Positions 1 to 5,733 of a stretch of DNA of 5,863 nucleotides are shown here, piece after piece. The notes under the pieces were generated by a model, which had not been told where the DNA came from, did no database searches, and saw nothing but the letters and a program-made list of their open reading frames with translations. Source of the stretch: Gammaproteobacteria bacterium (lineage in GTDB: Bacteria > Pseudomonadota > Gammaproteobacteria > Pseudomonadales > Pseudohongiellaceae); assembly GCA_003451715.1 (NCBI GenBank), contig DMJN01000125.1, positions 1 through 5,863 on the forward strand. Direction: 5' to 3'. Positions within the stretch are counted from its first letter, which is position 1; the number at the start of each line of letters is the position of its first letter. The position numbers and the translations under genes are program-made.

Positions 1-1491
1 CTCCTGGCCCCAGGGTCCCGCTGCCGCCAGCTCGGCTGCGGTTTCCATCGACAACCAGTGTGCCTCCAGCTGACCATCGCTGAGCAGGGTTGCCGTGAGT
101 TGATCATCACTCAATAACCGTGCTGCCTCGGCTTCGAATGCCTGCCTGAACTGGTCCAGCCGGCTTTTCTCCACGCTGAGTCCGGCTGCCATGGCATGGC
201 CGCCGAATTTGCTGAGCACTCCCGGATGGTGGCTTGCCACGGCGTCCAGGGCATCGCGTATGTGAAACCCCTTTATGGAACGGGCCGATCCTTTTAGTAG
301 CTGGCTGTCACTGCCCGCTTCTGTGACTTCGGCGAAAGCGATGACCGGCCGATGAAAGCGGTCTTTTATGCGGGATGCCAGAATACCCACCACACCCTGG
401 TGCCAACGCCTGTCAAACAGACACAGGGCCGGTGGTAAATTGTCTTCCTCCAGAACCAGTTCATCCAGAATGTGTATCGCCTGGTCCTGCATGTCGGCTT
501 CTATCAGTTTACGATCCTGATTCATGGCATCCAGCTGCAACGCCAGCTCGTAGGCGCTGCCGGCACGGTCGGCAAGCAGGCACTCGATACCGGTTGACAT
601 ATCGTCGAGACGCCCAGCCGCATTGAGTCGCGGACCGACACTAAATGCAAGATCACTGGCGGTCAGTCGCTGCGCCTTGCGTTTTGCCACTTCCAGCAAA
701 GCCAAAATTCCGGGACGAGTTCGTCCCACCCGAATTCTCTTCAGACCCTCATCCACCAGAATACGGTTGTTACGATCAAGTGCGACAACATCGGCAACCG
801 TACCCAGCGCCACCAGATCCAGAAGATTTGCCATATGAGGTTCTTCGAGTCCCTGTTCGGTGAACCAATTCAACTCTCGCAACCTGCTGCGCAAGGCCAG
901 CATGACATAGAAAATGACACCGACACCGGCGATGCATTTGCTGGGAAATGCACAGCCCCCCTGGTTAGGATTGACGATTGTGTCAGCGACAGGTAATTGG
1001 TCTGCCGGCAGATGATGGTCGGTAACCAGCACCTGGATACCAGCCTGCTTCGCCGACCGCACACCTTCAATGCTGGATATTCCATTATCGACTGTTATGA
1101 TCAGATGAGGCTCTAATACTTTGGCAAGTTCGACGATTTCCGGAGTCAGTCCGTAACCGTAGTCAAAGCGGTTCGGTACGATGTATTCGACATGCCTGGC
1201 GCCAAACCAGGTCAAGGCATTGATGGCCAGGGCACAACTGGTGGCACCATCGGCATCGAAATCCGAAACGATGAGGATCTTCTTCTGCCGGGCAAGGCAA
1301 TCCACCAGCAGCTCAACTGCCTGTTCCATTCCGCTAAACAGATCCGGCGCTAACAGGTTCTTGAGGCCGAGTTGCAATTCTTCGGCACTCTCTATCGGAC
1401 GTTGACTGTAAATGCGGCTGATCAGCGGATGCAGGGTGTCAGGCAGGTCGAGATCTGGATTGGGGATTCTGCGCTTCAGATGAATGGGCAT
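1..1491 (-). CDS. recJ: RecJ single-stranded-DNA 5'-3' exonuclease, 5' part (497 codons; 3' end beyond the window)
   Basis: RecJ is the cytoplasmic, metal-dependent exonuclease that degrades single-stranded DNA 5' to 3' in RecF-pathway recombination, mismatch repair and base-excision repair. Translating down from the ATG at 1491 gives an uninterrupted frame to base 1. The DHH-phosphoesterase motifs appear in order: SDFDADGATS (residues 76-85), VDNGISS (134-140), VTDHHLP (156-162), NPN (174-176) and DLVALGTVADVV (225-236). They are followed by GPRLNAAGRLDD (286-297) and the DHHA1 nucleotide-binding motif KFGGHAMAAGLS (428-439). The metal-ligand aspartates and the DHH triad are all present. The last residues, AGPWGQ, are the conserved start of the C-terminal OB-type domain, so about 75-80 residues are missing compared with the roughly 577-residue E. 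coli protein. The gene begins 5 bp after the thrC stop with no clear Shine-Dalgarno sequence. A GTG two codons upstream (1497) is an alternative start. Identity is very secure; the exact start is less so. Confidence 0.97.
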   Translation of the reverse strand, partial: MPIHLKRRIPNPDLDLPDTLHPLISRIYSQRPIESAEELQLGLKNLLAPDLFSGMEQAVELLVDCLARQKKILIVSDFDADGATSCALAINALTWFGARHVEYIVPNRFDYGYGLTPEIVELAKVLEPHLIITVDNGISSIEGVRSAKQAGIQVLVTDHHLPADQLPVADTIVNPNQGGCAFPSKCIAGVGVIFYVMLALRSRLRELNWFTEQGLEEPHMANLLDLVALGTVADVVALDRNNRILVDEGLKRIRVGRTRPGILALLEVAKRKAQRLTASDLAFSVGPRLNAAGRLDDMSTGIECLLADRAGSAYELALQLDAMNQDRKLIEADMQDQAIHILDELVLEEDNLPPALCLFDRRWHQGVVGILASRIKDRFHRPVIAFAEVTEAGSDSQLLKGSARSIKGFHIRDALDAVASHHPGVLSKFGGHAMAAGLSVEKSRLDQFRQAFEAEAARLLSDDQLTATLLSDGQLEAHWLSMETAAELAAAGPWGQE

Positions 1492-1496
1492 CGTCA

Positions 1497-2891
1497 CTAG
1501 GGGCGACAATGTGCTTTGATGAAACTCGTTACCTTACCCAGCTCATTAGCGACCACGCTGTAGCACTCTTCCCGCTCAAATAAATCCTGCAGCCCTTCCG
1601 GTAAATCAGGAGTCTCCAGCCCGGCGCTGGTGATAGCCTCGCTGAATTTTGCCGGATGGGCGGTGGCTAGTGCAATTATTGGCGTGTCTTCCGAGCCGCC
1701 ACAATCCCGCGCCGCCTTAACGCCCACGGCCGTGTGTGGATCCAGCAGCTTCCCGGTTTGCTGAAACACCTCGGCGATTACTTCACAAGTAGTAGCATCA
1801 TCCACACTGGCACTGTCGAAGCTGTCCTTTACTCGCTGCCACTGCTGCTCAGACACACTCGGGATCTGCTTGCCAAACCCACCCATAAATTCGGTTAGCC
1901 TGGCGCTGTCCCGATCAAATAAATCAAACAGGTATCGCTCGAAATTACTGGATACCAGGATGTCCATGCTGGGTGAAAACGTCTCGCTAAGATCGGTGAT
2001 CGAGTAGTCATTGTTGCGGATGAAGCGATGCAGAATATCATTCTTGTTGGTGGCGACAATCAGGCGCTCCACCGGTAAGCCCATGCCCTTGGCCAGGTAG
2101 CCGGCGAAGATATCCCCGAAATTTCCCGTGGGAACCGAGAAGGACACGGCCTGATCGGGAGCACCGAGTTTCAAGGCCGCCGAAAAGTAGTAGACGATCT
2201 GCATCAGGATGCGAGCCCAGTTAATGGAATTTACCGCTACCAGTTGCCGATCCGTTGGCAGGAAAGACTGATCGGCGAAGGCCGCCTTCACGATTCGCTG
2301 GCAATCGTCGAAATTACCTTTAACTGCCAGGTTGAACACATTATTACCCGCCACAGTGGTCATCTGCCTACGTTGCACATCTGAGACACGTCCATGTGGA
2401 TGCAGGATAAAGATGTCGACGTGGGCGGAATGCCGACAGCCTTCCAGTGCCGCAGAACCAGTATCGCCCGAGGTGGCACCCAATATGACTACCCGCTGGT
2501 CCTTGCGCGTCAGTACATGTTCAAGCAGCCGACCCAGCACCTGCAGTGCAAAATCCTTAAATGCCAGGGTTGGACCATGGTACAGCTCGAGCAACCATTC
2601 GTTCTCGGCGAGTTGGGTTAGTGGCGCCACCTCGGGGTGATCGAATTCGGCATAGCTTTCCTCGATGATGGCACGCAGATCTCCGGGGGGAATCTCATCT
2701 GAAATGAAAGGTGTTATGATTTTGAGCGCAAGCTCTGGGTAAGCCAATCCCTGGTAGCTACGAATTTCATCCGCGGTCAAGACTGGCAGTTCTTCGGGAA
2801 CGAACAAGCCTCCATCCGGTGCCAGGCCAGTCAGCAGTACATCCTCAAAGCTTTGGGGAGAACAGCCACCGCGGGTGCTAATGTATCTCAC
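1497..2891 (-). CDS. thrC: Threonine synthase (PLP-dependent), 464 aa
   Basis: ThrC converts O-phospho-L-homoserine and water to L-threonine and phosphate, the last step of threonine synthesis, in the cytoplasm. Family features are clear: the N-terminal MRYISTRGG (residues 1-9) and DGGLFVPEELP (26-36); the PLP-lysine motif HGPTLAFKDFALQ with K112 as the expected Schiff-base lysine; the loop GATSGDTGSAA (138-148); the phosphate-cradle PTGNFGDIFAG (254-264); and LLDPHTAVG (382-390) near the C-terminus. I chose the GTG at 2891 because family members begin with RYISTRG and because TAAGG lies 8 bases upstream of it. The longer frame to an ATG at 2999 would add 36 residues, overlap the end of hom by 89 bp and match nothing in the family. 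The gene starts 19 bp after the hom stop, so the two should be co-transcribed. It ends in TAG, immediately before recJ. thrB does not lie between hom and thrC. Confidence 0.96.
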   Translation of the reverse strand: MRYISTRGGCSPQSFEDVLLTGLAPDGGLFVPEELPVLTADEIRSYQGLAYPELALKIITPFISDEIPPGDLRAIIEESYAEFDHPEVAPLTQLAENEWLLELYHGPTLAFKDFALQVLGRLLEHVLTRKDQRVVILGATSGDTGSAALEGCRHSAHVDIFILHPHGRVSDVQRRQMTTVAGNNVFNLAVKGNFDDCQRIVKAAFADQSFLPTDRQLVAVNSINWARILMQIVYYFSAALKLGAPDQAVSFSVPTGNFGDIFAGYLAKGMGLPVERLIVATNKNDILHRFIRNNDYSITDLSETFSPSMDILVSSNFERYLFDLFDRDSARLTEFMGGFGKQIPSVSEQQWQRVKDSFDSASVDDATTCEVIAEVFQQTGKLLDPHTAVGVKAARDCGGSEDTPIIALATAHPAKFSEAITSAGLETPDLPEGLQDLFEREECYSVVANELGKVTSFIKAHCRP

Positions 2892-2899
2892 GCTAGTTA

Positions 2900-2904
2900 C
2901 CTTA
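2900..2904 (-). promoter_or_regulatory. Ribosome binding site of thrC (decides the GTG start)
   Basis: The minus strand reads TAAGG followed by 8 bases and then GTG at 2891. This is the left half of the TAAGGAGGT consensus. It lies wholly in the 19-bp hom-thrC gap. Its position supports the GTG start over the ATG at 2999 inside hom. Confidence 0.65.
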
Positions 2905-2910
2905 GTATGC

Positions 2911-4260
2911 CTAGTCAGCTTCGCCGTGAAACGGTTCCACACGTATCCGATTAATACCCCCCGCCACGTCATCCAGCGCCTCAATGGCGGAGATCGCATG
3001 GTTGAGTTGTTTTTCGTTGGCTCGATGCGTGAGTATCACGATTGGTATGATTTCACTGACTGCTTCTTTCTGAATAACCGCTTCGATGCTGATGTCGTGT
3101 TCCTGGAGAATACTGGATATCTTCGCCAGGACTCCTACCTTGTCCACGGCTGGGATACGCAAGTAGTATTCGGCAACGATCTCGTTCATAGCCAGGATGG
3201 GTAGATCATCCCGTATCTCGCGGTAACCCAAAGCCGGATATACTGGTCCATGAACACCGGCGTTCAACTGCCTGCCAACATCAATTAGGTCGGCAACCAC
3301 GGCAGAAGCTGTTGCTTCTGCTCCCGCCCCCGGTCCGCTGTAGAGCGTCGCTCCCACGGCATTGCCATGCACCAAAATGGCGTTGCCCACGCCATTGACG
3401 TTCGCTAATAATCGAGACTTGGATAACAGCGTGGGGTGTACTCGCATTTCTATACCCCGGTCGGTTCTGCGTGCAATACCAAGATGCTTAATACAGTACC
3501 CCAACTCATCAGCATAACTTATATCATCTGGCGTGATGCTGCTGATACCCTCGGTATAGGTCTTATCAAACTGCAGCGGGATGCCGAAGGCGATAGCACC
3601 CATGATGGTGAGCTTATGAGCCGCATCGATACCTTCCACGTCAAACGTCGGGTCGGGCTCGGCATAGCCTAACTCCTGGGCCCGCTGCAATACATCTTCG
3701 AAGGGAGTCTGCCTGGCAGCCATTTCGCTCATGATGAAATTGCCTGTGCCATTGATAATACCGGCAAGCCAGTCGATCTGGTTGGCTGCCAGTCCTTCCC
3801 GGAGAGCCTTGATGATGGGAATACCCCCGGCCACACTGCTCTCGAAGGCGAGACTCACATTGTTGGCCTGCGCCACGGGGAATAGCTCATTGCCACGCTC
3901 GGCGATCAACGCCTTATTGGCGGTAACCACGTGTTTGCCGTTGGCAAGCGCCTGTTTAACCACCTCGAAGGCCGGCTCGTAACCTCCCATGCTCTCCACC
4001 AGGATTTGTACTTCTGGATCGTTAACCACGGCGAATGGATCGGTGCTGGAATTGGGCACGCCACACTTTTCCAGAAGTGCCTTTCGTTCGGAATCCAATG
4101 TGCGCGTCGCCACACGGCTCACTGCTATAGCGCGACCCAGTCTCCTGGTAATCTCATCGGCATTGTCCTGCAACAGCAACAGCGTACCGGTACCGACGGT
4201 ACCCAAGCCGCAGATGCCAACGCGAAGTGCATCGGAAGAGGATGAGGTCTGAGAATTCAC
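2911..4260 (-). CDS. hom: Homoserine dehydrogenase (monofunctional, with ACT domain), 449 aa
   Basis: Homoserine dehydrogenase reduces aspartate 4-semialdehyde to homoserine with NAD(P)H, the branch point to threonine and methionine, in the cytoplasm. The Rossmann dinucleotide-binding motif GLGTVG is at residues 18-23. VTANKALIA (112-120) carries the conserved lysine. ELGYAEPDPTFDVEGIDAAHKL (196-217, shown as two joined motifs: ELGYAEPDP and VEGIDAAHKL) holds E201, D212 and K216, spaced as the catalytic E208, D219 and K223 of E. coli ThrA. A C-terminal ACT domain starts around residue 364 (YYLRIPAVDKVGVLAKI), which in this family commonly mediates threonine feedback inhibition. There is no fused aspartokinase domain, as in Pseudomonas Hom and unlike E. 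coli ThrA. The GTG at 4260 is the only plausible start near the Rossmann strand; it gives a short Ser/Thr-rich leader (residues 3-9) of unknown meaning. A perfect TATAAT lies upstream, and thrC follows after 19 bp. Confidence 0.96.
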   Translation of the reverse strand: MNSQTSSSSDALRVGICGLGTVGTGTLLLLQDNADEITRRLGRAIAVSRVATRTLDSERKALLEKCGVPNSSTDPFAVVNDPEVQILVESMGGYEPAFEVVKQALANGKHVVTANKALIAERGNELFPVAQANNVSLAFESSVAGGIPIIKALREGLAANQIDWLAGIINGTGNFIMSEMAARQTPFEDVLQRAQELGYAEPDPTFDVEGIDAAHKLTIMGAIAFGIPLQFDKTYTEGISSITPDDISYADELGYCIKHLGIARRTDRGIEMRVHPTLLSKSRLLANVNGVGNAILVHGNAVGATLYSGPGAGAEATASAVVADLIDVGRQLNAGVHGPVYPALGYREIRDDLPILAMNEIVAEYYLRIPAVDKVGVLAKISSILQEHDISIEAVIQKEAVSEIIPIVILTHRANEKQLNHAISAIEALDDVAGGINRIRVEPFHGEAD

Positions 4261-4296
4261 TAGTCTGGTCTCGAACAGTTCAACAACAAGTCGCGG

Positions 4297-4325
4297 ATTA
4301 TACTGGAAACACCCAATAAACCCAG
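4297..4325 (-). promoter_or_regulatory. Candidate sigma-70-type promoter for hom-thrC-(recJ)
   Basis: The minus strand has a perfect -10 hexamer, TATAAT, at 4302-4297, in the gap between dsbC and hom. At the 17-bp spacing the -35 position (4325-4320) reads CTGGGT, which matches TTGACA only weakly. No extended -10 TG is present. Transcription would start near 4290 and leave an untranslated leader of about 30 nt before the GTG at 4260, too short for a peptide-encoding attenuator. The weak -35 suggests either a modest promoter or one that needs an activator. The hexamer match is seen; promoter activity is inferred. Confidence 0.5.
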
Positions 4326-4356
4326 TGCAGAGGGTTACGAAGGGAAGATGGGAATC

Positions 4357-4372
4357 GGCACAACCAAGTGCC
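4357..4372 (-). other. Inverted repeat downstream of dsbC (GGCAC-6 nt-GTGCC)
   Basis: A perfect 5-bp stem, GGCAC / GTGCC, with a 6-base loop lies about 31 bases after the dsbC stop. In dsbC mRNA it would form a hairpin extended by one G-U pair. The following bases are pyrimidine-rich (ATTCCCATCTTCCC) but lack a run of U, so this is not a standard intrinsic terminator. It could be a weak terminator, a 3'-end stabiliser or chance. Confidence 0.3.
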
Positions 4373-4402
4373 AGACGGAGAGGCTTCCTAGAGACTAATT
4401 AC

Positions 4403-5176
4403 TTACTGAATTTGTAGCATCGTCGCAAGTTGATCGGCTTCCACAAAACCGGGAATGAGACGTCCGTCGGGAAATATCAGCGCCGGCGTACCCGTGATTC
4501 CCAGTTCGTTTCCGAGGGCATAATGGGTGAGAATCGGTGTCTCGCATTCCATTTCCGGCAGGTTCTGCCCGTTCTTGGCCTGGGTGATGGACTTGTGTCG
4601 GTCCTCAGAGCACCACACGGAAATCATCTTCTGGTAAGAATCTGCATTCTCGCCCCCCCGCGGATACGCCAGGTAGCGCACCTGAATACCCTTTTCCAAC
4701 ATCGTATCCATCTCTCTATGCAGGGCTCTGCAATAGGTGCAGTCGACGTCAGTGAATACGGTGAGGCTGGCCTTAATATCTGTTTCGGGTGTAAAGATGA
4801 TCATCTGGTCTTCGGGTATGGCGGCAATTTTTTCCAGAGTTCGAACCTGCCGGGTACCGGCGCTGAGATTCATCAATCCAGAATTCGTAGTCTGGTACAT
4901 ATCACCGGCAAACAGATAATCGCCCGATACATCGCTGTACAACATCTCGCCCGTATTAAGCTCAATTTCGAAAATAGTCGTCAGCGCCGTAGGCCTGATA
5001 TCAAGGACCTGCAACTGATTCTGTGATGCCACCTCGATGGCTTGCACCAGCTTGGCACGCAGCGATTCATCCTGTGCCTGGGTCGTGACTGCGACAGCAG
5101 CCAGCAAGAGAAGCGACAGGAGAGACACAGTCTTGTAAGCTACTGATTTAATTGAATTCTTAATAAGGCTTCTCAT
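4403..5176 (-). CDS. dsbC: DsbC-type periplasmic thiol:disulfide interchange protein, 257 aa
   Basis: DsbC is a homodimeric periplasmic isomerase that reshuffles wrong disulfides and is kept reduced by the membrane protein DsbD. A typical Sec signal peptide is visible: a basic n-region (residues 1-15), a hydrophobic core TVSLLSLLLLAAVAV (16-30) and a likely signal peptidase I cut after TQA at 34. Residues 35 to about 95 correspond to the dimerisation domain. The thioredoxin-fold domain carries the active site FTDVDCTYCR with C146 and C149, the structural cysteine pair C189 and C211, and the cis-proline motif GTPAL (T230-P231). A CTYC active site replaces the CGYC of E. coli DsbC; it is not the CPYC of DsbG. 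The spacing of the second cysteine pair and the downstream HYALGNELGITGTPA favour DsbC over DsbG. The ATG at 5176 is fixed by a strong Shine-Dalgarno sequence. Confidence 0.95.
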   Translation of the reverse strand: MRSLIKNSIKSVAYKTVSLLSLLLLAAVAVTTQAQDESLRAKLVQAIEVASQNQLQVLDIRPTALTTIFEIELNTGEMLYSDVSGDYLFAGDMYQTTNSGLMNLSAGTRQVRTLEKIAAIPEDQMIIFTPETDIKASLTVFTDVDCTYCRALHREMDTMLEKGIQVRYLAYPRGGENADSYQKMISVWCSEDRHKSITQAKNGQNLPEMECETPILTHYALGNELGITGTPALIFPDGRLIPGFVEADQLATMLQIQ

Positions 5177-5180
5177 TAAA

Positions 5181-5186
5181 ACCTCC
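5181..5186 (-). promoter_or_regulatory. Strong ribosome binding site of dsbC
   Basis: The minus strand reads GGAGGT followed by TTTA and the ATG at 5176. This is a near-perfect Shine-Dalgarno sequence, though with a short spacer (4-5 bases). It is the best ribosome binding site in the window and fixes the dsbC start. Confidence 0.8.
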
Positions 5187-5244
5187 AGTAAATCCTGGTA
5201 GAATCCCCAGTGCCTGCCGGGGCCCTTGGCGCAAATTTGAGTCT

Positions 5245-5260
5245 AGTGTGTTTTCACACT
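5245..5260. other. 16-bp interrupted palindrome upstream of dsbC
   Basis: AGTGTG-TTTT-CACACT is a perfect 6-bp inverted repeat with a 4-base centre, 69 bases upstream of the dsbC start. As RNA it would be a small tetraloop hairpin. As DNA it could be an operator. No U-tract follows on either strand, so it is not an intrinsic terminator. It resembles a CRP half-site pair (TGTG / CACA), but the spacing is four bases too short for CRP. Function unknown. Confidence 0.4.
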
Positions 5261-5309
5261 GAAAAGAAGACCGGATTCACAGCAATGCAATTCATTTGCC
5301 AGAACGTGA

Positions 5310-5346
5310 CCCGTCGCTCGGGCTTAGCTGGGTTTTTTATCCAGCT
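5310..5346 (-). other. Two adjacent hairpins at the 3' end of rplS
   Basis: The first inverted repeat is AGCTGG (5326-5331) / CCAGCT (5341-5346), with a 9-base loop that is A-rich in the mRNA; it covers the last codons and overlaps the TAA stop. The second is CCCG (5310-5313) / CGGG (5319-5322), with a 5-base loop just after the stop and one extra G-U pair. The sequence after them on the minus strand (CACGTTCTGG) has no U-run, so they do not form a classical rho-independent terminator. They may cap or protect the 3' end of the ribosomal operon transcript. Confidence 0.35.
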
Positions 5347-5689
5347 TCTCGGTAATCCGTGCCGCCCGACCTGCCAGCTCACGCAGATAATACAACTTGG
5401 CCTGGCGAACGTCCCCGCGACGCTTCAATTTGACACTGACCACCAGAGGACTATAAGCCTGGAATGTCCGTTCAACACCAACGCCGTGAGAGATCTTGCG
5501 CACGGTGAAAGATGAATTCAATCCCCGGTTGCGCCTGCCAATCACCACTCCTTCGAATGCCTGTAGACGCTCGCGATTGCCTTCCTTGATCTTTACCTGT
5601 ACGACCACGGTATCACCAGGACCGAATTCTGGTAATTTCTTGGTCATCTGCTCGTCTTCGATTTGCTCGATGATTTTGTTCTTGCTCAT
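5324..5689 (-). CDS. rplS: 50S ribosomal protein L19, 121 aa
   Basis: L19 (bL19) sits at the interface of the 30S and 50S subunits and contributes to the inter-subunit bridges. The protein is diagnostic almost throughout: [11 protein letters not shown] (residues 24-34), [20 protein letters not shown] (41-60), [17 protein letters not shown] (61-77), the conserved SPLV (80-83), and [16 protein letters not shown] (89-104). It is slightly longer than the E. coli protein (115 residues), ending in a lysine-rich KLDKKPS tail. I chose the ATG at 5689, giving [15 protein letters not shown], because this matches the family N-terminus and has AGGAG 8 bases upstream. The frame continues up to an ATG at 5737 that overlaps the trmD stop, but the 16 extra residues are not part of L19. 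It follows trmD by 44 bp, as in the standard rpsP-rimM-trmD-rplS operon. Confidence 0.98.
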   Translation of the reverse strand: MSKNKIIEQIEDEQMTKKLPEFGPGDTVVVQVKIKEGNRERLQAFEGVVIGRRNRGLNSSFTVRKISHGVGVERTFQAYSPLVVSVKLKRRGDVRQAKLYYLRELAGRAARITEKLDKKPS

Positions 5690-5697
5690 CGCTGTTG

Positions 5698-5702
5698 CTC
5701 CT
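5698..5702 (-). promoter_or_regulatory. Ribosome binding site of rplS
   Basis: AGGAG on the minus strand lies 8 bases before the ATG at 5689. It supports that start over the upstream ATG at 5737 that overlaps the trmD stop. Confidence 0.75.
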
Positions 5703-5733
5703 GAATTTTCATCACGTTGAGGATTCTTGCCCC

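Larger units (their letters stand above)
4261..4402. other. 142-bp gap between dsbC and hom
   Basis: This gap holds the candidate hom promoter and one perfect 5-bp hairpin (4357-4372). I see no short reading frame with runs of threonine or isoleucine codons, so there is no sign of a thr-type leader-peptide attenuator, and no recognisable riboswitch. No U-tract follows the hairpin on the minus strand. Confidence 0.6.
5177..5323. other. 147-bp gap between rplS and dsbC
   Basis: This gap contains the dsbC ribosome binding site, a 16-bp interrupted palindrome (5245-5260) and a short GC hairpin next to the rplS stop (5310-5322). I find no convincing -10/-35 pair for dsbC and no intrinsic terminator with a U-tract on the minus strand. 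No xerD or other gene fits here. Whether dsbC is read from the upstream ribosomal operon or from its own promoter cannot be told from the sequence. Confidence 0.6.

Noticed and set aside
375..863. Plus-strand open frames opposite recJ
   Set aside because: The minus strand is an uninterrupted, motif-complete RecJ. The plus-strand frames are short, overlap one another and have low-complexity, arginine/proline-rich sequences.
2332..2640. Plus-strand open frames of about 100 residues opposite thrC and hom (also 2875-3204 and 3931-4245)
   Set aside because: They have shadow-type composition, sit opposite conserved catalytic regions and show no family motif. Codon constraint on the minus strand explains them.
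4261..4402. Threonine attenuator leader or riboswitch before hom
   Set aside because: There is no short frame rich in Thr/Ile codons and no terminator/antiterminator pair. The candidate promoter leaves only about 30 nt of leader.
4430..5026. A 198-residue open frame on the plus strand opposite dsbC
   Set aside because: It lies entirely antisense to a secure dsbC, shows no recognisable motif and has no ribosome binding site I could identify. It is a shadow of the DsbC codons.
5245..5260. CRP binding site upstream of dsbC
   Set aside because: The half-sites TGTG and CACA are separated by only four bases, and the TGTGA-N6-TCACA geometry is not met.
5310..5340. A plus-strand terminator (CCCG/CGGG hairpin then GGTTTTTT)
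   Set aside because: The T-run starts 10 bases beyond the stem, is inside the rplS coding frame (lysine codons), and no plus-strand gene ends here.
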